Source: Duncaniella muris (lineage in GTDB: Bacteria > Bacteroidota > Bacteroidia > Bacteroidales > Muribaculaceae). From it: a stretch of 64,000 nucleotides of DNA. Position 1 is the first letter of the stretch; each line of letters begins with the position of its first letter. Shown piece by piece: positions 10,353-18,368 of the stretch. The position numbers and the translations under genes are program-made. Below the pieces are notes generated by a model that was not told the DNA's origin, did no database searches, and saw only the letters and a list, made by a program, of their open reading frames with translations. The stretch spans positions 124,001-188,000 of the forward strand of contig NZ_PUEC01000003.1 in the NCBI RefSeq assembly GCF_003024805.1, in the 5' to 3' direction.

Positions 10353-10383
10353 CAAAATTAATAATTAACATTTAAATTAGCAA
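10353..10383 (-). promoter_or_regulatory. Promoter for ugd and the glycan locus
   Basis: Read on the minus strand: -7 box TAATTTTG (10353-10360) and a TTG -33 element (10381-10383), separated by 20 nt, as in Bacteroidota housekeeping promoters. Transcription should start near 10346. Confidence 0.6.
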
Positions 10384-10451
10384 CTTTTAAGGAAACGGTT
10401 ACAATGTCATACTAACATCTGCGGTCTGCCGATTGTTCATATCCCCGCCGT

Positions 10452-11312
10452 TTAAAAAGGCAGGGGACCACGGTCAAAGGCATCGATGAAAGACCCTGGA
10501 GTGGAATTGACAACTGTGATTCCGCAGGCTTTTGCATAAGCTTCCACCCGGTGATACGACCTGAAGGCAAGATAGAAACTCAGCAGCACATCGTGGAGCC
10601 TCACGTTGCTGTACACGCTCGCCACCCTCGAATGCTCCTCGTCATTATCCTTATAGAAATGGGGCTGAAAGTTCACCACCGTGTTCTCCTCGGTCACGCC
10701 AAGAGTCGACAGCCAGCCGTGGTCAGCCCCCGTCAGATAGATGGTGCGGAATCCGGCGAGCATCGCGGTCATCAGCGCCGGCACCAGCACATTGCGCGGA
10801 CGCGGCATAGCCAGCCCGGTCCCGTAGAGCCACCGTTCAAGCCATCCGAACCCCTCGGCCCCTATGAAATTGAACCGTTCGATGCTGATATTCCGGTTAG
10901 TGATCTTCAGCCCCGACGCTTTCTGCGAGGTCGGAATGTAGAGCGTCATCGGCCAGTCCACAAGGCTGTTGAAGCGCTCAAACATTTTTCTGACATTCGG
11001 ATCCGACTCGCGTCCCTCAAAGAAATGCGGATCTGCCAGAAGATAGAAATCAGGCCGCAGCATCGGAAACTCCTCGGCATTGGCCGCGAAATTCAGAGCC
11101 ATCGTCGTAGCCCTGCACAGCTGCTCACCCCTGGAGTCGATCAGAGCCCTGAGCGACGGCCCGTTGCCGAGAATAATCAGAGGCTTCCCATCCGCGGCCA
11201 TCGGCGAGGGCTTCACACCGGGCCTGCGCCCCAGAAGCGCCACCTTGGCCAGACTCTTCACACTCGTTCCGAGCCTCGCTCCGAAAACACTCAATTTTTC
11301 TGTCAGTTTCAT
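10452..11312 (-). CDS. DUF115/GT42-like protein with GNGPSL motif
   Basis: Function not established. The 286-residue protein has a GNGPSL nucleotide-binding motif at 49-54, LADPHFF (92-98) and TGADHGW (194-200). This combination is seen in MptE-like (DUF115) proteins and recalls bacterial GT42 sialyltransferases, so a role in decorating a surface glycan is plausible but inferred. It lies upstream of the glycan locus in the same direction, with its own promoter at 11391-11421. No signal peptide or membrane helix is evident, which suggests a cytoplasmic enzyme. Confidence 0.7.
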   Translation of the reverse strand: MKLTEKLSVFGARLGTSVKSLAKVALLGRRPGVKPSPMAADGKPLIILGNGPSLRALIDSRGEQLCRATTMALNFAANAEEFPMLRPDFYLLADPHFFEGRESDPNVRKMFERFNSLVDWPMTLYIPTSQKASGLKITNRNISIERFNFIGAEGFGWLERWLYGTGLAMPRPRNVLVPALMTAMLAGFRTIYLTGADHGWLSTLGVTEENTVVNFQPHFYKDNDEEHSRVASVYSNVRLHDVLLSFYLAFRSYHRVEAYAKACGITVVNSTPGSFIDAFDRGPLPF

Positions 11313-11746
11313 GAAGACTTATGAATTGAATTTGAGAGGTCGTTTAAAAACAACGACCTCTAATTGCACGCTGTTCGTCTCAGCTTACTGCAAAGGTAGC
11401 CATTTTCATCGGATTGGACAACGGTGAGAAAAAGCCGGACCCCATCGTGCCCGGAGCCGTATTCCGACAAAAACGCCACCGGTCCCGGTTGCCGTGACAC
11501 AGACGGCTCCCGCACCGATGGCGCTTGTAGGGGCTTATTATTCCCTTCGGTCAGATATGAGGATTCTAAAAAACTCAGACTTCCACCTTGACTCTGGCGC
11601 TGCCGAAGACGTTGAGCTGAAGTTCAGTCAGTATCTTGAAATCATGACCGGCGTAATGTGTTAATTATGGAGTGATGTTCAACAATTTAAGGCAAAATTA
11701 TGTTTAATCTGTATAAAAATCTTCATCTACAAATCTTCTACTGCTT
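11313..11746. other. Intergenic region, no complete gene
   Basis: Holds the promoter and a 10-bp hairpin (11335-11344 with 11352-11361) in the leader of the DUF115-like gene. Two short minus-strand frames (about 11406-11535 and 11575-11664) have a protein-like composition but no start and no recognised family; they may be relics. The remainder to 11746 is AT-rich and should contain the promoter of the lipoprotein gene. Confidence 0.5.
11391..11421 (-). promoter_or_regulatory. Promoter for the DUF115-like gene
   Basis: Minus strand: TACCTTTG -7 box (11391-11398) and TTG (11419-11421) with 20 nt between them. The implied leader of about 70 nt includes the 11335-11361 hairpin. Confidence 0.55.
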
Positions 11747-12196
11747 ATGAGCCGCCTTGAAAAATTCCTCTTCCTGCCGATAGTTGTCGGCATCATTGTT
11801 CTTGGAGCCTGTTCATCCAATGTCTGGGACGAAGTTCCATCCCCGATAACATCCTTTGTCGAACAGTATTATCCCGGAAGCGGGCTCAGTTCCTACAATC
11901 AGACCGACAACGGCTATCAGGTAAAAATCGCCAACGGAGCCACTCTGTCATTTGACAGCGACTATTCCTGGACTTCGATTGACGGCAACGGTGTCCGCCT
12001 GCCTGAAGTCCTTGTCTACAATCAGCTCCCGCCGGCTCTGTTCAACTATCTTCAGAGTGTAGAGCAGCAGAACTCCGTCTATCGCATGAGCCGCGATGCG
12101 CATTTCTATAAACTGACTATGGAAAATACAGTCATCACCTATGACATCGCCACCGGAAAAGTCACCTATCCCGACGGCAAGACCGTAGACTCATGA
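11747..12196 (+). CDS. PepSY-like lipoprotein
   Basis: A 149-residue predicted lipoprotein: hydrophobic signal at 7-20 and lipobox LGAC with Cys22. The mature part has PITSFVEQYYPGS (32-44), then alternating short beta strands with TISF/TLSFDSD-like turns and a closing VTYPDGK strand. This matches the small 'PepSY-like / DUF2874' periplasmic proteins common in Bacteroidales, which have a beta-lactamase-inhibitor-like fold and no known reaction. It is a single-gene unit, convergent with the symporter gene 29 bp away. The family call is by pattern only. Confidence 0.7.
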   Translation: MSRLEKFLFLPIVVGIIVLGACSSNVWDEVPSPITSFVEQYYPGSGLSSYNQTDNGYQVKIANGATLSFDSDYSWTSIDGNGVRLPEVLVYNQLPPALFNYLQSVEQQNSVYRMSRDAHFYKLTMENTVITYDIATGKVTYPDGKTVDS

Positions 12197-12224
12197 TATT
12201 CCCGCCCCTCGCAATTCTGACCGG

Positions 12225-13598
12225 TCAGATGAACTGGCTGACCAGCACTGTCGCTATCAGCAGCGGAGCCACCCATTTCACAATGAAGGCCACAATGCCG
12301 AAAATGTGTGATTTCAGCGTGCCGCCGTTTGTCATCTCGTTGCGGAAGAACGAACGCGGAGCCACCCATCCCATGTAGATGCACATCAGAATGCCGCCCA
12401 CCGGAAGCATGATGTTTGTAGCCACCGTGTCGAGAAAATCGAATATGGTCATGCCGCATATGGTATAGCCGCTCCACGGCCCGACAGAAAGAGAGCAGAT
12501 TGAGCTGAGAACAAAAAGCGGCAGAATCACAGTCAGCACAGCCTTTGTCCTGCTGAAACTGAAACGGCATTCCAGAAATGCTACCGAGACTTCGGCCAGC
12601 GATATGGTCGATGTGAAAGCACCCACCGACAGAAGCAGGAAGAAGAGCGCTGACCAGACCTGGGTGCTCCCCATCTGGGCAAAAATTTCAGGCAGCGTGA
12701 TGAACACCAGCGCCGAACCGGCCAGATTGTGATCGGCAAGTCCGAATGTCATCACCGCAGGGAAAATTATGAGCCCCATCAGAATAGCCACTCCAAGATC
12801 CAGAAGCGAGACGGTGACAGCCGTGCGGGTGAGCTTTGTGTCTTTAGGATAATAGCTCGAATATGTCACGAGGATACCCATTGCAAGACTGAGCGAAAAG
12901 AAGGCCTGGCCCAGAGCGTTGACCACAGTCCCGGCCGATATTGCCGAGAAATCAGGCTCCAGGAAAAATTCCACTCCCTCGGCAGCCTTTGGCAGTGACA
13001 GCGAGACCGCACAGAACACCACCAGCAGCACAAACAGCAGCGGCATCATGATATTCGACATCTTCTCGATTCCTTTCTGCACACCCTTCAGCAGCACAAA
13101 AAGGTTGGCGGCAAGCATGATGTAGGTCATCACAAGCGGGCGATAAGTCCCGGTGATATATTGGGCCATCTTGTCACTGAAAAGTCTTTCCGCATCATCA
13201 GGTCCGACAGCCGGCGATGCCGAAGAATAGAGATGGCCGGTGACGGACTGCACAAGATATTCAAGCGTCCAGCCGGACACGACCATGTAGAATGACAATA
13301 TCAGATACGATGCGAGAATGGCAAGCGCGCCTACAAGCCACCAGCCCTTCTTGCCGGGAGTGACGTTGCGGAAAACTCCCGTGGCGTCAGAGGCTCCACC
13401 GCGTCCGAGCGAGAATTCGGCTGTCATCACCGGAATTCCGAGCAGAAAGACGCAGGCCATATAGATGAGCAGGAAAGCCGCGCCTCCGTTGGCCTGGGTT
13501 TCGGCCGGAAAGCGCCACACGTTGCCGAGTCCGACCGCAGAGCCTACAGTAGCGGCGATCAGCCCGATTTTTGATGCGAAAGTAGTTTTCTGTGACAT
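12225..13598 (-). CDS. Sodium-dependent (neurotransmitter:sodium symporter family) transporter
   Basis: Inner-membrane NSS/SNF transporter of about 457 residues and 11-12 helices, related to LeuT, probably taking up an amino acid or related amine with Na+. TM1 carries the family's sodium/substrate site in SAVGLGNVWRFP, followed by NGGAAFLLIY and PVMTAEFSLGR. A start six bases upstream is a TTG; the ATG at 13598 is preferred. The upstream Crp/Fnr gene ends 94 bp before it and reads the same way, so co-transcription is possible. Substrate cannot be told from sequence. Confidence 0.93.
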   Translation of the reverse strand: MSQKTTFASKIGLIAATVGSAVGLGNVWRFPAETQANGGAAFLLIYMACVFLLGIPVMTAEFSLGRGGASDATGVFRNVTPGKKGWWLVGALAILASYLILSFYMVVSGWTLEYLVQSVTGHLYSSASPAVGPDDAERLFSDKMAQYITGTYRPLVMTYIMLAANLFVLLKGVQKGIEKMSNIMMPLLFVLLVVFCAVSLSLPKAAEGVEFFLEPDFSAISAGTVVNALGQAFFSLSLAMGILVTYSSYYPKDTKLTRTAVTVSLLDLGVAILMGLIIFPAVMTFGLADHNLAGSALVFITLPEIFAQMGSTQVWSALFFLLLSVGAFTSTISLAEVSVAFLECRFSFSRTKAVLTVILPLFVLSSICSLSVGPWSGYTICGMTIFDFLDTVATNIMLPVGGILMCIYMGWVAPRSFFRNEMTNGGTLKSHIFGIVAFIVKWVAPLLIATVLVSQFI

Positions 13599-13692
13599 TT
13601 GCAATTATATAGATTGTGTGTTTTAGTGTGTTTCAGAAGCTGTTTTCAAACAAACTCCATTATCCTCTGACCCTCACGGCCAAGTCGCTGTG

Positions 13693-14394
13693 TCATCCGA
13701 ATTTGGAGATCTTGCGGAGCATCGGTTCGTTAAGTATCTTGATCTTGCGGCCGTCTACCACGATTATTTTTTCCGTGACGAAGTTCGACAGTGTGCGGAT
13801 GGCGTTCGAGGTGGTCATGTTCGAGAGATTCGCAAGGTCCTCACGGGCCATATAGATCTTCAGAGTCATGTTGTTATCCTCCTCATAGCCGTAGGTGTCA
13901 AGCAGCACTATCAGGGCTTCGGCAAGGCGTCCGCGGATATGCTTCTGGGTGAGATTGACGATTTTAGTGTCTGAATTGCCGAGGTTGCGTGACAGCTCAT
14001 GGATGAAAAACATGGCAAGCCGGTTGTTTTTGCTGATCATCTCCTCTACAAGGCTCATGGGCAGAGTGCCTAAAGTCGAAGGCTCGATTGTCGCGGCGCT
14101 TGACACGTATGGCTCGCCGGCAAAGAAAGCTCTGTAGCCGAAATACTGGCCGGGATTGACAAGCCGGAGAATCTGGACTCTGCCGCCTACACCGTCCTTG
14201 TATTTCTTCACCTTGCCGTCAATAAGGGCCCAGAGATATTCTGGGTCCTCCTTTTCTGCATAGATGATCTGGTTCTTTTTGTAGTTGTGGATGGTGAAAT
14301 TATCAATCAGTTTGCGCTTTTCCTCGTTGGTGAGAAGCGCCCAGATTTCAGCAAGTTCTTCCGTCAGAATTTTTTCAATTGTACTTTTGACCAT
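13693..14394 (-). CDS. Crp/Fnr-family transcription regulator
   Basis: A 233-residue regulator with an N-terminal cyclic-nucleotide-binding-like barrel (roughly 30-130; GQYFGYRAFFAGEPY region) and a C-terminal winged helix-turn-helix with AREDLANLSNMTTSNAIRTL as recognition region. No Fnr-type Cys cluster is visible at the N-terminus, so an iron-sulphur oxygen sensor is unlikely. The ATG at 14394 is preferred over a TTG at 14412. A promoter (-7 at 14430-14437) and a 12-bp palindrome at 14416-14427 lie directly upstream and suggest autoregulation. It precedes the sodium symporter gene. Confidence 0.9.
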   Translation of the reverse strand: MVKSTIEKILTEELAEIWALLTNEEKRKLIDNFTIHNYKKNQIIYAEKEDPEYLWALIDGKVKKYKDGVGGRVQILRLVNPGQYFGYRAFFAGEPYVSSAATIEPSTLGTLPMSLVEEMISKNNRLAMFFIHELSRNLGNSDTKIVNLTQKHIRGRLAEALIVLLDTYGYEEDNNMTLKIYMAREDLANLSNMTTSNAIRTLSNFVTEKIIVVDGRKIKILNEPMLRKISKFG

Positions 14395-14415
14395 GAGTAG
14401 AGTGTCGAGCAACTA

Positions 14416-14427
14416 TGTTATATAACA
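14416..14427. promoter_or_regulatory. 12-bp palindrome at the start site of the Crp/Fnr gene, possible operator
   Basis: Perfect palindrome TGTTATATAACA, placed just downstream of the -7 box and across the expected start of transcription. Spacing suits a repressor-type autoregulatory site. Confidence 0.4.
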
Positions 14428-14429
14428 CG

Positions 14430-14437
14430 CAAAATTA
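14430..14437 (-). promoter_or_regulatory. -7 box for the Crp/Fnr gene
   Basis: TAATTTTG on the minus strand. No TTG stands at the usual -33 distance, so the promoter may need an activator or be weak. Confidence 0.5.
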
Positions 14438-14583
14438 GCAATTTATAGTGGCCCGCATCCTCAAAGAGATGTTAAAAATTACAAATATGAAGGCTGAGGC
14501 CTATGGATGAGCCTTTGCCTTCATATAAATTGTGGAAATCTGCTGTTGAAACAGTTTTTTATTGACGATTGTATGGGGTAGTG

Positions 14584-15879
14584 CTACTTGCGGTTGTAGA
14601 ACTGCAGCACACGGTTGCGCAGAATCAGCTCATATTTGGCCTGTACCTGTTGGGCCAGGGCGGTTATATAGTCCGACTGTGTCTGTTCCCACTCGGTGGC
14701 ATTGGCTTTTCCGTAGGTATATTTTTCGGTCATTGCATCGAGAGATGCCTTGGCGGCCTCGACTGCTATTTTCCCGGCCTCGAACTTCTTTTCGGCTCCG
14801 ACTGCCTGATGATAGGCGAGCCGGATGCTCTTGTGGAGTTCGCTTTCCTGCTGTGCGAGGTTGATCTGGGCACTGAGTTTGCGCACTTTGGCCTGGCGTA
14901 CGTTGCTGCGGGTCGAGAGTGCGTCGAAGATCGGCACCGAGAGCGAGAAGCCGAGCTGCTTGGAAAAGTTGTCTTTCATCTGGGCTGAGAATGATTCTCC
15001 CTGCTGGCCTGACACGGTGTAGTAGCTGCTGCCGAGCCCGGCGTTGAAATTCAGACGCGGGAGATAGCCGCTTCGGGCCACTGATATGGCATCGTCAGCC
15101 GCTTTGATATTCTGCCGTGAGGCCCGTAGAGCCGGATAGTTGGCCAGGGCATTGGCATAGACTTCGTCGGCGCTTGCAATGGCCGGACTGTTCTCGTCGA
15201 TCGGCGTCACTTCAAAGCCGCTGATATCATCAAGTTCAAGGTCTTTGGCCAGATTTATAAGCGAGGTCTGATATTCGTTCTCTGAATTGACCACCTGGAC
15301 CTCGCTCTGCGCCACCTTTGACCGGGCCTGGATCACGTCGACCTCAGGCACTTTGCCTCCTTCGAGCAACGCTTTCTGGCGTTCGAGCTGCACCTGGCTC
15401 AGGCGCAGTTGCTCGCGGCTCACTTCAAGGAGTTCCTTGTTGTAGAGCACCTGCAGGTAATCGGTGATGACGCTGAGGCGCACTTCGTCGCGGGCGGCTT
15501 CGGCCTGCATCTCAAGCGCTGTCAGAGAGGATTTGGAATAGCGCAGCTGGCGTATGTTTCTGAGCCCCTGGAAAACGGGCAGTGACATCTGCGCGCCCCA
15601 TGAAAACATGGAGGTGTTGCGGTTGGCATAGGTGTTTGACGAGGTCAGGCCGCGCCCGAAGTCCCAATTCTGCGAGGCAGAGGCATTCAGAGTGGGGAGG
15701 AAAGCGTCTTTGGCCTCGGTTACGGAATATTCGCCCTGGATGCGTTCGATCTCGGCCGACTTTATCCGCAGGTTATGTTCGAGTGCGTAGCTGATGCAGC
15801 TGTCGAGGCTCCAGGTCTCGGCCGAGGCCGAAGCGATGGACATCGAGCACAGCAGCAGCGGTAATGATAAGCGTTTCAT
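14584..15879 (-). CDS. TolC-family outer-membrane efflux protein
   Basis: Outer-membrane channel of a tripartite exporter, 431 residues. A cleavable signal peptide (about 1-20, ending ASA-SAE) is followed by SLDSCISYALEHNLRIKSAE, the usual first repeat of the OEP fold, and long amphipathic helices rich in Gln, Ala and Glu in two similar halves. LNASASQNWDFGRGL and LNFNAGLGSSYY mark the beta-barrel strands of each half. Last gene of the minus-strand exporter operon, 52 bp after the adaptor gene. Confidence 0.94.
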   Translation of the reverse strand: MKRLSLPLLLCSMSIASASAETWSLDSCISYALEHNLRIKSAEIERIQGEYSVTEAKDAFLPTLNASASQNWDFGRGLTSSNTYANRNTSMFSWGAQMSLPVFQGLRNIRQLRYSKSSLTALEMQAEAARDEVRLSVITDYLQVLYNKELLEVSREQLRLSQVQLERQKALLEGGKVPEVDVIQARSKVAQSEVQVVNSENEYQTSLINLAKDLELDDISGFEVTPIDENSPAIASADEVYANALANYPALRASRQNIKAADDAISVARSGYLPRLNFNAGLGSSYYTVSGQQGESFSAQMKDNFSKQLGFSLSVPIFDALSTRSNVRQAKVRKLSAQINLAQQESELHKSIRLAYHQAVGAEKKFEAGKIAVEAAKASLDAMTEKYTYGKANATEWEQTQSDYITALAQQVQAKYELILRNRVLQFYNRK

Positions 15880-15931
15880 CTGTATTCTTTTTAAATAACC
15901 TCTTGTGTGTTAGCGAAATGACGGCTGTCTG

Positions 15932-17032
15932 TCAGTTTTTCTTGACCGCGCCGCCGCGCAGCAGCTGAGTCTTTTCGATACCGTCGGTCACATGGATGTT
16001 GATGCCGTCAGAGGTGCCGGTTCTGATGGCCTTGCGCTCGAATTTCTGTTCGGGCAGGCTGTCGGTGAGTACATAGACGAAAGTGCTGTCGCCTTCCCAC
16101 TCGATGACGCTTTCCGGAATGGTAAGCACATCGGAGACCTTGCTGAGGCTCACGGTGGCGTTGGCGCTGTAGCCTGCGCGCAGGGTGTCGCCTGAGGGCA
16201 CTTTGATGGCCGCCTTGATCTCGAAGGTGTTCGCTCCGTTGGTCTCGGTGCCTTTGGGGGCTATGAGTTCGATGACGGCATCGAGTTTCAGATCGGGGAG
16301 GGCGCCGATCGAGATGCTCATGGGCTGCCCCACGGAGAGGAGTCCGACCTCGGTCTCGTCGACCTTGCCTTCGAATATGAGATTGTTCATGTCGGCAACG
16401 GTGGCCACGGTGGTGCCGTCGTTCATCGTGTTGGCCTGGATTACCGAGCTGCCCACTTTGACGGGCACGTCGAGCACAAGGCCGGTGATGGTGGCGCGCA
16501 CAAGGGTGTTGCTCTCCTTGGCATTGGTTTTCGACACACCTTCCTTGACAATCGAGTAGGCGTCTTCAGCCGCATTCAGTTCGGCCTTGGCCTGGGCGAG
16601 TGCGGTGGCGGTGGTTTCGAACTCTTCGCGGCTGATCACTTTCTTGTCATAGAGCAGCTGGTTGCGCTCATGTTTGACGCGCGCGTCATCAAGGCTGATT
16701 TTGGCGGTCGCTATCCGTGACAGGGCCGAGGACAGCTGGCCTTCGTCAGGCACAACCTTGATGTGGGCTATGACATCGCCGACCTGCACCATGTCGCCTT
16801 CCTCTACGTTGATCTCCGAGATGATGCCCGATACCTGAGGCTTGATCTCGATCTCGTCGCGCGGTTCTATCTTGCCTGTCAGCACAGTGCTGCGCTCGAT
16901 CTCGCCGGTCGAGGGGCTGACGAGTTCATATTTTTCTTTTTCCGGGCGGGATTTCATGAAAAGATAGACGAATGTCCCGATGAAAACAGCGGCGATCAGA
17001 CACCACATGAATATCCGCAAAATTTTCTTCAT
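15932..17032 (-). CDS. Periplasmic adaptor subunit (MacA/HlyD-like)
   Basis: Membrane-fusion protein of 366 residues linking the inner-membrane ABC unit to the TolC partner. A single N-terminal anchor covers about 5-25. The lipoyl-like half motif with IKPQVSGIISEINVEEGDMV follows, then a helical hairpin (about 95-170) and the second lipoyl half ending TGLVLDVPVKVGSSV. The beta-barrel domain and a C-terminal membrane-proximal domain complete the fold. It lies between the permease gene (64 bp) and the tolC-like gene (52 bp), which fixes its role. Confidence 0.93.
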   Translation of the reverse strand: MKKILRIFMWCLIAAVFIGTFVYLFMKSRPEKEKYELVSPSTGEIERSTVLTGKIEPRDEIEIKPQVSGIISEINVEEGDMVQVGDVIAHIKVVPDEGQLSSALSRIATAKISLDDARVKHERNQLLYDKKVISREEFETTATALAQAKAELNAAEDAYSIVKEGVSKTNAKESNTLVRATITGLVLDVPVKVGSSVIQANTMNDGTTVATVADMNNLIFEGKVDETEVGLLSVGQPMSISIGALPDLKLDAVIELIAPKGTETNGANTFEIKAAIKVPSGDTLRAGYSANATVSLSKVSDVLTIPESVIEWEGDSTFVYVLTDSLPEQKFERKAIRTGTSDGINIHVTDGIEKTQLLRGGAVKKN

Positions 17033-17096
17033 AGCGTTTTTTATGGGGTTACGTTGGTTATATTTTCTGTTGTTTGTTCCGGTGTGGCATGATGGG

Positions 17097-18341
17097 TTAT
17101 TTGTCGTTGAGCGCCTCGATCGGCTTGATCCTCATGGCTTTTATGGCCGGGATCAGACCTGCGGCCGTACCGAGCACGAGGAAGGTGGCAAGGATGGTCA
17201 CGGCCTGGCTGAAGGAGAGCTGAAAGGCTATGGTGCCGCGGTCATCGGAGAAGGCCATTTCGGCTCCTCCGAGCAGCAGGATGGCCAGGACTATTCCTGC
17301 CAGGCCTGCCACGGTGGTCAGCACCATGCTCTCGGAGAGAATCTGTGTGATGATGTCGCGTGGCTTGGCGCCGAGCGCTCGGCGTATGCCTATCTCATGG
17401 GTGCGCTCCCGCACTATTATCCACATGATGTTGCCTACTCCGATGATGCCTGACATCAGAGTGCCGGCGCCTACCACGAGGGCAAGCAGCGTGATGCCCA
17501 GGAAGAGATTGTCGACCATCTTGAACTTCTCCGAGACGTCGATGAAGAACACAGCTCCTTTGTCAGCCGGATCGACCGGGTGGTTGCGTGCAATCAGGCG
17601 GCGCACGGTTTTCTCATAGTCGCCGGGCAAGTAGCCGCTGCGCAGAGTCATCATGAACATGCCCACATCGTTACCGAGATTGTAGTTGGCCCGCATCGAG
17701 TTGTAGGGGATGATGACAGACTCGTCAAGTTCGGCACCCATGCGTATTTCGGATGTCTGTCCGGCAATGCCTACCACCTTGTAATATATGCCGTTGAGCG
17801 AGATGTCTTTTCCTATGCCTGACTCGGAGCCGAAGAGTTCGTCGGCGGCCTTTTTGCCTACCACGCATACTTTGCGGCTGTGGGCGTTGTCGGCCTCGTT
17901 GATGAAGCGGCCCTCGTAGATCTTAGGCACGAAGATTTTGTCATAGCCGCTTTCCACTCCGGTCAGCTGTGCGGTGGTCTGGTTCTGCCCGTAGAGAGCC
18001 TCGCCCCAGAGATTGTTGACAGCCGATGAGTTTTCTATCTCAGGGATGGCGCGGCGGATGTTGATGACATCCTGCAGGTTGAGCTGCACTTCCATCCCTT
18101 TGTTGAAGCCGCCGTATGAAACAGTGGTGCGGCCCGGAAACACGATGGCCACGTTCGTGGCAAAGCCCTCGAAGTTACGGCTCATGAAGCTTTTGAGGCC
18201 TTTCGAACCGCCTATGAGCATGGCGAGAATCGCCGTTCCCCAGAAGATGCCGAAGGCGGTCATGAAAGTGCGCGTCTTGTTCTGAGCCAGGGTTGTGCCT
18301 ATCTCGCGCCAGTTTTCTATGTCAAATATTGGATTTTTCAT
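17097..18341 (-). CDS. MacB-like ABC transporter permease (second copy)
   Basis: Inner-membrane permease of 414 residues with the MacB layout: one N-terminal helix (about 27-46), a large periplasmic MacB core domain, and three C-terminal helices in an FtsX domain. The cytoplasmic coupling loop RERTHEIGIRRALGAKPRDI lies between the last helices. It has no fused ATPase; the separate ATP-binding gene upstream must serve it. It is 27 bp from a paralogous permease gene, so the working exporter may be a heterodimer, unlike the MacB homodimer. Confidence 0.93.
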   Translation of the reverse strand: MKNPIFDIENWREIGTTLAQNKTRTFMTAFGIFWGTAILAMLIGGSKGLKSFMSRNFEGFATNVAIVFPGRTTVSYGGFNKGMEVQLNLQDVINIRRAIPEIENSSAVNNLWGEALYGQNQTTAQLTGVESGYDKIFVPKIYEGRFINEADNAHSRKVCVVGKKAADELFGSESGIGKDISLNGIYYKVVGIAGQTSEIRMGAELDESVIIPYNSMRANYNLGNDVGMFMMTLRSGYLPGDYEKTVRRLIARNHPVDPADKGAVFFIDVSEKFKMVDNLFLGITLLALVVGAGTLMSGIIGVGNIMWIIVRERTHEIGIRRALGAKPRDIITQILSESMVLTTVAGLAGIVLAILLLGGAEMAFSDDRGTIAFQLSFSQAVTILATFLVLGTAAGLIPAIKAMRIKPIEALNDK

Positions 18342-18368
18342 TTATCGTAGTGGCGTTTTGGCTGATGG

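Noticed and set aside
12215-12235. CTGACCGGTCAG palindrome near the convergent lipoprotein and symporter ends
   Set aside because: Lies in the coding end of the symporter and has no T-tract, so not a terminator.
14490-14515. Short AAGGCT/AGCCTT stem after the tolC-like gene, considered as a terminator
   Set aside because: Only six pairs and a poor T-tract; too weak to call.
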